Source: Deltaproteobacteria bacterium (GTDB lineage Bacteria; Desulfobacterota; Desulfarculia; JACQYL01). From it: DNA of 64,000 nucleotides. Below, piece by piece: positions 36,605-48,600 of this stretch. The notes under the pieces are model-generated. The model made no database searches, had not been told where the DNA came from, and was given only the letters and a program-made list of their open reading frames with translations. A program made the translations under genes and the position numbers. Numbering within the stretch: the stretch's first letter is position 1; the number at the start of each line of letters is the position of its first letter. The stretch spans positions 32,390-96,389 of the forward strand of contig JACQYL010000013.1 in NCBI GenBank assembly GCA_016208165.1, given 5' to 3'.

Positions 36605-39600
36605 TTAGTAAGGCGGCTCTGGTCGGACGGGGGCTCCGGAGGGCGCTGCGTCCCGCCCTTGGCACATGTTACCGCTGCAGAGGTCATAAACGCTCCGGCT
36701 CCACCCGCCCCATGCGCCCGCGCTGTGCAATCCGATAGGCCCAAATTCTCCGGAGGAACTGGAGAAAGCAAAGCCCGGGACCGTGTCGTCTCGATTGGGA
36801 AAACTTCCCAACCCGAAATAGAATCCTTTGTTCGTCAGAACCATCCAGGCTCCCAGCGTGTCCAGTCCGATGGCTTCGGCGCCGCTTAACACCGCGCAAA
36901 GCGGCGCCTGGATGGGATCGAAACAGTTGAGATTGTCGAACATGGTCTGGTAGTAGTCTTCCGCGATCTGAAATCTGAACTTATATCCAAACTCGGCGTT
37001 CGCTTTCCCCCAATCCGCTTCGCCGAACAACTGAGTCTCCACCGGCACGTCCAGATCTTGCAGGCGTAATCCGAAGAAGTAGCCGCCCACGTATGGGCGC
37101 GCGCACTGACTCACTTCGAATCCCATCGTATCGCTTGCAGGATCGACACCGCCCGAGCCGCTTCCGCCCGCCTCCAAGCCCAGAGTAATGCCGGCCACCG
37201 GGGCAAAGGAAACGGCGAGTTGGCCTTCGACGCCAAGTTTCATTCCCAAACCTCCCGTCAATCCTTCTTTGAAAAAATACCCCCCGAGTCTTGAGGTGGC
37301 GCCGACACCGGCCAGGATGAACGGGCTGAACTGCTGGTCGACTTGACCGCACATCCCCACGTCGATGTTGGATGCGGTTTCAAGGGGGTTGTCGCCCCTG
37401 AAATCCTTCATATAACCCGACAGAATCAGCCGACCGAGGGGAATGGCTCCCCATTCCAGGGCCGCGGCGCTGTAAAGCTGGACATACGGGCTGTCGTCCA
37501 CCACCCCCAGCCACCCGGTGAGATGGGCTTCCGCGTTTCCGATAAAACTGGAGGCTATTTCGTTCATGGGGAGATCGACTCCGATTTTCCGGCCGATCGA
37601 GTTCAGGTCGGGGTAGTTGCCCGCTGCGCGCAGCATGAGCAACCAGTCCGTCCCTTCCGTGGTGTACGTTAATTGGGCCGCCGTCTTAACCAGGGCAGGA
37701 ACCGCGAACTGCCCCACCATCTCGAAATAGAGGTCTGCATCGTCGGCGGAAGATCCGGGGGCCCACTCTCTCATCAGCCCCCCGCCCACACCTGAAAACG
37801 TCTCCCCCCCGGTCTGCGGTGCGAAGAGGGACTGGTCCAAGATCTGCTGAGCGGTGGGGCCGCCGGTGGAAAGTTGCGGTAACGAAGCCATAACTCGCAC
37901 GGCCATTCGCGCGAGGTCCGTTACCCCGGCGCCGGCTCGTCTGGCCCGGTTAACATGGGCCTCCAGGTTGGTGACGGCTGCCACGGTCTGGTTCCAGGCT
38001 TCCTGATCCTGAACCCGGGAAAGGTCAGGGAGAAGGCTTTCGCCCGGGCCCAAAACAGGCAGAGTTTTCAAATACCCCCACTGGGGATGAGTTTCATGTT
38101 GAGCGTCCGAGAGGCCGGGTACGATCCCCTTTCGGGCGTCCCCCAAAACGGATAACAAGAGATTCGGCACGGTGGAACCGCACCGATCCGGACCCAGCAG
38201 GTCGTTCGGCTCGCACGCCCCGCCCAGCAGTCTCATCATTTTGTTCAGGTTCGGATCTTCGGACAAAATAGCGACGATATTACCTGCAATTACGGGAACT
38301 TCCAGTCCAAATTCGAAGTAGTCCGTCACATCGCCTCGGAGGGCGCTTCCCAATCCCACGTAAGGCTCAGAAGGAGCGGGGCTGGTTTCCCGGCCATACC
38401 AGAGCGTGTACAACGCTCTGGCGAGTGGTGAACCGGGCGCCACCGCGTCCACCGCGGCCAACCCGAACCGGCCCAGCAGTTCAAATCCGGCGCGCGGATC
38501 GCTGGTGTCCAGTTCCTTTAAAGCCCGAGTCAAAGCGGCGAGGGGTACATCCTGTCGGGAGAGACCGGAGGGAGAGGGACATGCGGAGGTTTCAGCACCG
38601 GACAGCCAGAGGTTTATCATACCCGCGCCCACATCCAGCATGGCTGCCGCCCAAAGGTCGCTGCCTGTGGCCAGTTCACCGCTGTGGGCAAGCAATTCTT
38701 TGGCGCCCACGATCGGGATGAGTACCGGAGCCGGTGGAACGAACACATTCAGATGCTCCTGAAGCAAACACGTCAGGGTGGGGATGCCGCGCGCCGAAAG
38801 GAAGGCGTCGAGGAGCGCCCCTGAGTCTCGTTGAGTCCCGGCTGTGTCTCCCTCGAGCAGTGAACCGAAAACCGGGTTATTATCTCGGGCAAAATCCAAC
38901 GCCCAGTCTGCGACGTCGGCTCCGAGCGGGCCGTAGGGAGGAGGGACGTCCCGGAAAACGGCATGCCCCATAACCCTGGCCAAAGCGATGTCCAGAGGAT
39001 CGCCCAGGGCCACGTTGTCCAGGGTGTTCGACATGATCTCCTTCCAAACGTGCATCAGGGACCGGCCCGGTTCGGGCATGGCGTCCAACGCGGCCTTGAT
39101 GTCCGGATAGTCCAACATGGACACGGCCAGATCGAGACCGACCACCGCCGCGTCGTTCCCGGTCCGGTTTTGCTTGTATACGTCGATTCCAAGGCCGATG
39201 AATCGGGCCGACAACCCTATCCAGAAGTCCTCGAGAGGTGCGTCGGGGCTGTGCAAAGGCTCGAGACTGGTGGCTGCGCTTTCAAGGACATCCAGCCAGT
39301 TGGGCTGTTGTGCCTGCGCGGCGGGGGCATACGCCGCGAGAGCCCCGTCCACGGCGGCCCCCGTGAGGTTCAGACCGGCCCTGAGCATGGGATTTCCGGA
39401 GGTGAATCCGCCAAGAAGCTCCTTTAGCTGGGCCGCCAATTGCTGTCCCGGAGTAAAACCGGGGCTCGGCAGAGCCAGACTCATGAGTCCCGCCAGTAAG
39501 GCCTGGGGGTTCCGCATGCTCCCTGTTTCGCTAACGCCGGCCATCGATACGGCGGGTTCCGTCTCCCCCGTCCCGAGGAGCTTGTCGGCGAGATAGCCGG

Positions 39601-42600
39601 ACAGTTCAAGGATCACATTGACTCGCAGATTGAAGTCGTCCGCCGTATCCGGCGACGTGATTCGGCTCGCCAGGCGGTGCGCAATTCGTAGCGGGTGACC
39701 CGACCTCTCCAGAACGGGCGCAAGGAAGTCCGCCGCCACCTGAAACCGATCCGCCCCTCCTTGAATTCGGATGGTGTCGAGAGTGGGCAGGAAGCTTTGT
39801 TCAAAAGCGCCATCCAAGGAGTCCGGATACACGCTCGCCACCACACCGACCCTCGATAAATCCGCGTCCACGTCTCCGCTCTCCGCCCCCCCGGCCGTGT
39901 CCGCGATACCGGACACCGTCACGACCGGACCGGCGGCGAGCGTTAAGACGGCAAACCTTGCCGGCCCTGCTCCGGCCGGGGATTCCGGCGCGGCGTCCGG
40001 TACCTGTCTCGCAAACGTGGCCACCATCCTGGAATGCTTGCTCCTGAGCTGTTCACGCAGAATCTGAAACGGATCCGAACTCGTGTCCACCGGGTACGGA
40101 GGCTGCAACTCCACCACGGCATTAACAAAACGAAGGAAGGATTCGAGGGCCTCTAAATGGGAACTGAGACCTGAATCGTTGATCTGATCCGTCAAACTCG
40201 AAGTAAAGGAGGCCGCCTCCGAACGGGAATCAAAACCCTGCAACACCCAAGTGTTTACGAGAAACCGGTGGTACTGAAGAGGCAGTTCCTCGACGAATCG
40301 ACCGGACTCCGGATCGAGCGGAGGCAGGGAAGCATCCGGGCGAAAGTCCGGGGTGGGCTCCGCGGGAACCGTCTGCTGAAACAGACCCAGGATCTCCCCG
40401 TCGATACCCGACGGAAACGAGGACAGCCCCATGGATGCCGCTCCGCGCCCCACGGATCGGATTCCCTCGATCGCGGTTTCCACCTCCCGCCAGGAGTGCG
40501 GCCGGCGATTCAGAGCGCCCAGTAGGCGTTGTTTGGCATGGTTGATCGCGTCCTCCGTGTGAGGGCGGACGTCTTCCCTGAAATCGCCGTCCACGAAATT
40601 GCACAATTCGGACATCAGACGCATGGCGGAAAGGGCCTCTTGAGTGGCCTCCGCAATGCGGGTCGAATCCCCTCCGGGAAGTACGTTACGATATTCCGAT
40701 TTAGCCCCTTCCGCGACATATTCACAAGCGGGCAGCAACTGCTCCGTGGGGATGCTACAAACCTCTCCCTGCCCTCTTTCCTCGCAGAGGTTCACCTCTT
40801 CCATCACTGTTTGGAGGGCTTGCCGGACATCTTTCCAGTCCGGTTGCGTGTTCAGAAGGCCGATTACCTGCTGGGCATATTCGTCGATCACTTTCTCCGA
40901 CGCGTTCCGCAGGTCGCACCCGTCGATCGCGTTTTGGGCCGCCTGGTCATCCTCCTGGATTTCGATGCCGTGAAGCTGAAGGAGAGCGGACAGATTGAGA
41001 CAACCTCTAGCCGCCTCATAAATCTCACCAAGGGGAGCCCGCGCCCGGATACGACTTTTCAGAAGATCGCCCTGGCTTCCCGCGAGATCCGGCGCCCTGT
41101 CGGCCACCTCGTTCTGGCACTGCGATAGAATGGGGTCGTTTTCCGTTCCTGTAAAAGCCAGAAAGGCGACGGCGTCCACACATTCCCGATATTCATTGAG
41201 GACCTCGCCGGCGGGTGCGTTTTCAATACCGTTCAAAATAACGGATTTGAATTCGTCGATCACGGGCCGAACGAGTTCGAGCACCTCGAAACATCCTTCC
41301 GGGAACGCGTTGAATTCGCCCTTGATCAGTTGCTTCGCAAAGGTATAGGCGCCGCGCGCCATGAACCGCCGGAATACGTCTCCCGGGCGAGCCCTGCGGT
41401 CCGCGTTGATACTTTCCAGCAGGACGGTCAGGGGGTGGGGATCCTCGTTTTCATGCCGGAGCGAATACGCCAGGATCGCGGGAGCCTTTTGCGTCAGTTC
41501 GATCCCGTAGCGGTCCGCGATTCCCATGTATACGAGCAGTCGGCGAATCGGGTTATCCGGCGGAAGCGCAATGACCCACTCTTGGATGATTTCGGGATTG
41601 GGAGCTTCCTCCTCGATGATGCCCACGGAAATAAGCAACTGCCGTATGGGATTGTCCGGAGACAAGTCCAGGATCCACTGTCGAACAGCCTCGAAGTCGA
41701 GCATGCCCTCTTGCCGTTCTTCCTCAACGAGACGCTTCAGTCCCATAACCGTGGCGATCTTCCGCAGTTCCTCTTCCATAAGGCGGTTCAAATGAACGCC
41801 CGACGTCGCCCTGGCGTTCATGTCGAGCTCGGGAAACGTCCAGCCCAGTTGTCCGGCCCGGTCCACCAGATCGAGCAGATGTATGATCCCATCGGCCGTG
41901 GGGTTCAACGCGAGTTTTTGTCTCTCCGTCTCATAAGTGGCCAGGAAGAGCCTCTTTTTTCTCAGCAGCAGCGGATCGCCCTCCCCGGACGCGCTCACAG
42001 GCTTGGGATCCACGATCCTGACGGCAGGTTCCGACTTCGAGTAGGCAAAGTTCATGCGGATTTTGCCCGCCTCGCATGGGGGTTGCCCGTCTTCGGGATC
42101 GAACCCGATGGTGATTTGCCCTTTTCCGTCCGGAGAAACCGTTGCTTTCTTCTTTTGGCCGCCGCACTCCTTGATCTGACTGAAGGCCGCGGAATCGGGG
42201 TCCAGCAGGGTCTCCTTCCGACTGCAGTTCTCATCGGGAGGCTCGATCCGCTGCACCCAGCCGGCCTCCCTGCGAGACGAGGCGCAGTCACCCGCATGCT
42301 CGCTTTCCCTTTCCGTGTCCGGCAGGATGATCGTGGATCCGAAACCGGAATAAACGACCAGAGTTCCATCGGGAAGGCTTACTGTAACCAGTCCTCCCTC
42401 GTCGCGGATGCCGAACTCGGTCATGGTTCGAGGATGCAGCGAGTTGTCATCCCGGTCGGACACCGTACCGTCCGGACTTCCCAATGCTTTAACGAGGCCC
42501 ACCGGGAGTTCTTGCGATGGATTCGGCGTCTGGGAACCATCGGGAAGGTCTTGGATCGAATAGAGTTCCCATTCTCCGCAGGGGAAGGTCAATAGGGCAT

Positions 42601-45600
42601 GTTTTTTCGGGTGGTATAACCAGGAACGACCATCCGCAAAAAAGATGCGACGTTCCAACAAACGGCCGTCTTTTGGAATCTGATCGGCTGCGGACACTGC
42701 GAGATTCGGGTCCACCTCGATCCTGTCGTAATTGGAACCATCCAGCACCAGGATGTAGCCTCTGCCGCTTTCATAGTCCAACACCCATCGATCCGGCGCC
42801 GGAGGGGAGCCGTGATACACGAGCAGGCGACCGCCGGTAGGTATGCCGCCGACGGAAGCGAACCGCTCGTTCCCCACGGCCCGGATTTCATAGGCGCCCG
42901 CATAATCCGTGAAATCCGCCCGAAGACGGCTTTGCTCCGGGTTGTACGTATACGTGTAGTTCCGTTTTGCGGACTCATCGCGCCATTTGGCTTCCAACAA
43001 CAATCCCTGGATCTCGTCGGCCGTCCTGCAGGGCGCCGGAACATCGGAAATCTCCACCTTGCGCATCGGAATGAAAGGACCGTATCCAATGGGTTCGGTT
43101 ATGCGCGCGGTTTGGAAGATCCGGTTGTCCTCCAATAGGATAAAACCCCCGTCCGCGTTCCGGGGGCGTTGGAAGTCGACCTCCCGACCGGAAGTATCCC
43201 GATAGATCATAACCCCCGGTGCGCTTGTCACTCCAGAGAGGGCCCTCAAGCGTTCGTAAAAATCGAGCAAGTCTTCGGGCAGAGTGGGTGGATATAGAAC
43301 GTCTCGAAACTGCGTGGGGACGTCCCAGGTTCCTGCGCGCCAGTAGTAAACCTCTCGCAGCCCCCCGGCGCAACGGGAATGCCCCTCCGGGAAGTTGGTT
43401 TCCAGGAACCAGGTATGTTTGTTTTCAGAGGGGTCGAGGTACCGGTGCAGCATGATGGAGCCGCCTTCGTTGTCCACACTGCGAACACTGTCGATCAATT
43501 CCCCTCTCTGAGCGATGGCGGAGCCTTGCACCAGGGTCGGCGGCTGGATCAGGGCGGCCCGCGCGGCCAGGATCGCGAGTCGTACCTCGGGGTCCTGAGT
43601 TGTTTCCGCTTCGGATTTTAGGAGATCCGTAAGCACTTGCGTGAACGCCTCCGAAGCAGGACGGGTCACGTTCAGGGCGGGGAGAACCTGGAGGGACGCC
43701 ACCAGCAGCTCCATCGCCTCATCAAAACCCGTGAATGCGGCGGCGGGCAGCAGTTCACCGGCCCTGCCCCGCGGAGAAAGGCTCTGTTGGGGATACAAGG
43801 CCAACACCGCGGAGGTGATAATATTCGACAACGCGGCAAGGCTGATCCGATCTACTCCGACGGCGCCTTCCAGAGCCCCGAGCATCGCCGAGATCATGGC
43901 CAAAGTCGGACCCGCGTCTACGGCGGCGGGGAGAATCGCCGGCCCATCCCGGAAGGAACCTGCATACGCCACGGTAGTCGGAGTATCCAGCGGTTCGCTT
44001 CCATGAAGTTGTCGCAGAATGTCTACAATTCCCTTCGCGGAATGGATCAGTCTTTTGGGGTAAATCACTTCGCCCGTTCCTGCCTGGGCCATATCCAAGG
44101 CCAGGGCCATCATGGTCAGCCCTGCGATCACGTCTCGGTGTAACGGAAGCCTTCGGATCTCGTTCACTACCTGTCGGCTTCCTTCGAGCCAAGTCCGGAT
44201 GTCGCCCGGGTCTTCCCCGGCGACCGGGATGAGTCCTCGAACCACGGCGCCCACTGCGTCCACAATCAAAGGCGCGGTCGGATCCGGGGTTAGCGCGGCG
44301 GCCTCCCGGATCTTGGGCATAAGCGCATCCGTCAGCTCGAGAACTCGACGGATAGGTGGACCGGAGGAGTCGACGGACGCAAAAGCGTCTCTGAACTCGA
44401 CCAGGGAATCCACAACCTGTTCGTCGACGGAGCCCGGCTGCAGCGTATTCAAAGCCACGGCCGACTCGAGAACCGTGGAAGCAGCCCACTCGAAGACCTC
44501 GACCTCCGTAATCCGGGTTTCTTCTCCCGCCAGGCTCGATCCCAACACAACGCCTCGAAGACCTTGGCGCGCCACACGCAACAGGGCTTTGACCTCCGCA
44601 TCATAGGGACCGTAATCCAGGCGGCCGCCGCAGGTGGTTTGAGAGTTGCCGTCAATGAGCCAGTCCAACAACGGCAACGCGACGCGAGGGATGACTTCCT
44701 CGGGAGGGAGGGCTCCGGTCAAGAACTCCGGATCGTTGATTCTCGAAAAAAGCGCCCGGGATATCGACAGGACGGAGTAGACATCCCTGCCGGGAAAACC
44801 GGGCGCTTCGAAGAGTGGTTCCAGAATGGCGATATCTTCGCAAACGATACCCAGCAGCCGGTCAAAGAGGTCCACCAGGTTGGCCAGGTTTACATCGCCC
44901 TGCCCGGTGCGGAGAGAACTCCCCACGTCCACGGACACTTCCGCGATGGCCAACGCAAGAGGCAGGGCGTCGAATTCGGGCGATCCCTTGATTTCCGGTA
45001 GTTCCTGAAAGAGCTTCGCCGCAGTGACCACGTCCCTTGCCAGAAGCCACGCCTCCGTCTCGCTGATGGCGCCCCGCTCGACAAGAGCGCGGGCCGCTCT
45101 CACGATCGCATGGGTGATCGAAAGAGCCAGCTTCACCTTCTGATCGGTGACCGCGTTCCCCGTCTTCATCGCCTCCAAGATGGGGATGGCCACATCTATA
45201 GCCTGCAGAAGGACTTGCGCGACCTCCTCCGGCTCCATATCGTCGAACTCGACCCCCAGATTCGCCGCTACGAGCAGAATGTCCGCGATCTCGAGGGCTA
45301 CGTAGGGCGGATCCCGAGAGGGATCTTCCGCATTGGAAGGATCGTAAAACGGCCTCTGCAGATAAATGGCCTTTAGGAGATCCACCGTGGAGGCGGATAG
45401 AGTCAGCCCGTTGCCGACCACGTTTCGGATCTCTTCCGCGCTCAGCGAAGCGGCGCCGCCTCCCGACGCCGCGGCGCCGGCCAGCGCCAGAACCGTGGTG
45501 ACTACGGAACTCGTGAAGGCCACCGCGTCCGACGCCACGTGAATCACTTCCGCTCCCAGCCCCTCCGCTCCCGTGGTTATCTCCACCACGGCCCCTCCAA

Positions 45601-48600
45601 GACGGGCCACCGTTTCCATTCCGTGCAATCCTGCAAGCACGCCCCGGAGAATATCCACGCCGCCGCCCACGCCGATCTTCTCGTAGGTGCGTAATTGGCT
45701 CTGAGCGTTTCTCCGCTGGCCCGCTTCAGCCACTCCGTTGATGGACAGGGCGTTCAAAATGTGTATCCGGCCTTCCCCGACAAAGGCCTTGAACGGTGAG
45801 TGCTCTTCACGCGCTTCTTCGTGAGAGTCGTATGGCCGCGCCGCGTCGGAGGGTCGGGGAGGAAACCGATTTTCTACGACGGTGTCGGGCGCTCCGAACG
45901 TGTTGACAAATTTGAGCCTGGCATCAATAAGCACCGCGCCCGTCGAGTCGGCAAACACGGGCGTTGGCCTTCCATTCTCGTCCACGGCGGTGGGTTCCAC
46001 AAAGGGCAAGCGCGCCCCCATGGCCGTGTGGCAAATGCGTACTCTTCGAGAACCGAACAGGTTGAAGAGGATTCCGCCTTCCAGTTTTACCAGCCACAGG
46101 GGCGTGGGAGGCTCGGTCTTTTCGGGTGGAACGTGGCTGCCCACGTAGCGCCTCACTTCGATCTCATCGCTTCCCGGTTCAAAGGGGATTCCCAAAAAGA
46201 GGATGCCTCCGGCGGCGGAAGGGGACACGGACACGTGATCGATCCGGCCGTTGGGAAGGATCTCCAAAGAAACGGTAAAGGGATGGCCGCCGTCCCGGCG
46301 CGTGAACTCGACGCCGCCGAACTCGTCGCTCACATCGAGGTCCATATCCGCATCGGTGAGCAAAATCCGGTCGTGAGCGAACACCATGGGTCTTCGGATC
46401 GGCACAAGGTGTGGGGGAAGGGATTTTGGATCCGATCCAGGTCTCAGTGAAGGCTTATCGATGCCTTTTCCAGGCCTTCGGAACTTACTTGCCGGAAACA
46501 GTCGCATTTTCCAATAGTCCAGCTTCCAGCCCTCCGCCAGGTCCGGTGGGCGAAGCCCGTCCGCCGCAACCATCACCTCCGCCTGGTGGGTCAGGGTTCC
46601 GTCAAAAGGAATTTCGACCCGAGCGGGATAAGGAATCAGGAGGCGGCCTTGCACCAGGCTCGAGGTCATGGCCGACCGCCGAAAGTGAATGTGCACGCCG
46701 TCCAACTCAGCCGTGAACTCCCCGATTTTTCGATACCTGGGATCTTTAGTCACGAGCCACTGCCCGCTTGTTCCGGATGACTCCAGAACGAACGCGCCTC
46801 CCTGCAGCGGCAAAACGATACCGGGAAATACATCGAGCCAACGCCCCGGACCCACATGCCGGGACGGTACGTCTTTTCCCGGGATTTCCGGGCGCTCCGG
46901 GCTTACGCGCCCTTTTTCCCACGGCCAGACGGGTTTTTGTCCTTTGACGATCGTCGATGGGACCCGGGATCCTCCCGAAGCATCGGACTCTCGCCTCGAT
47001 GCCGGTGGAGGCGGGGCTTCCGCCCAAGGAACGACGAGGGACCCGCCGGACAGAATCAGCCCATGATGGAGGTCCATCAGACGATTTTCGAGACTGGTTT
47101 GCCAGGATTGAATCTCCTCTCGGTCTTGAGGCCAAACGGGGACTTTGATGGGAGGAGGCGTCCGTCGAGGGAGGCCGAGCTCAAGAATTGCCGGGATTTT
47201 CAAGCGAGCCTTGCCCGGGCGATAAGTAAAGCCTCCCAAGCGGATATCGGGCAGATCTCGAGTGATCTCTTCCGTCTCAAATCCGGAAGAAGGGTCCTGA
47301 TTCCGCCTCAAATGGCGAAAATACACGGGTGGGGCCCGGTAGTCGTTCGGCAAAACCAGGTAACCTGCCAGGTCCAGGCTCGATACGGCGCCGTCGATCA
47401 ATCCAAACAGCCCTCCTTCGAGACGGAGAGAAAAGCCCATGGGAGAGAGGAGGCGAACCGTGCTTTCCACCGCCTTTCCGAAGGCGGCGCCGGCCTCGTC
47501 TGCGGTCACCACTTTCAGTTTCTCGGAATCGATCAGGCCCCGGCTGTTTATGGTAAGTGTGGTGAAGCGGCCATACAGAAACGCGGTATCCAGGTTTTCC
47601 ACGTGGAAAAGGTCCCGGTCCGGTTTGGAAGGCGAGGACGGGCGAATTCGAGTACGAAGAACGCCGTTCGCCAGTGCAATGCCCACCCAAGAGGCGTCTC
47701 GGAACACTTTTGGACTGCCTGACCGGAGCGAAGCGTCCAGGATGATCCGAGCGCCGGCAAGATCCAGATCGATGTCTCCCAGCCGGATGGGACGGCGTGA
47801 ATGTTCGAGACGTTTTTCCGCGATGAATTCCCCGCCTTCGGAAACAACTACATCCTTGAAAACCACCGGGGGATAGGCCTCCCCGGGGCCTGTTTCAAAG
47901 CGGTATTCCAAATCCGCGACAGCGTGCTGCGGACCCAGGAAGAGAGACCGCAGCAGGATCTTACGTCCGAACAGGTCGAGAGGATGCCCTTCACCGGATT
48001 TCAGCCTTGCCTTGCCGGCCGTCACGGAAGGGTTCGCTGACCTGGTCTCCGGCACGCGGACGTTCTCGAATTCCACCATAAGTTGACCCTGGCTATTGTC
48101 GCCTTTCCAAACCGTTTTGGCGACTCCGGCAAGCCCTGGGCCGGCGTTAACCTCGTATTTCACCACGTCCAACACAAATCCGGCCATCTCGAAATGAGCA
48201 GGCAAGGGGGATCGGATGGATGCGCGCACACCTAGGGACGGCGAAATCCCCATAAACGTGACTTGATAATCTCCTTCACCGGGAATCCGCCAGGGGCTGC
48301 TCTCGATGACTCCGGCGGCGCCCGGTTCCAAAACCACGGGATCGCTCGTCCATACGAGCGTGCGCTTGCCTTTCGGATCTACCCGATATGCCAGAAAATA
48401 GAGCGGAGCGCCGGCGGGAAGCACCGGAGAACGGCGGAAACGTGTTTCGAATTCATGCAGCAGTTGTTCAAACCGTTTCCGATTCTTTTGACAACTATCC
48501 GGTGACGAAATAACCGCCCTTCCGGTTCGTCCGGCGGACTCGCGCATGAGTGCGGGCGGCGGAGGGACATCCACTACCAGGTCGCGGCCTTCCGACCCCC

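Noticed and set aside
41330..42595. 421-residue open frame antisense to the giant gene
   Set aside because: Composition is that of a complementary-strand shadow; the minus-strand frame is intact over 12.6 kb with a signal peptide.
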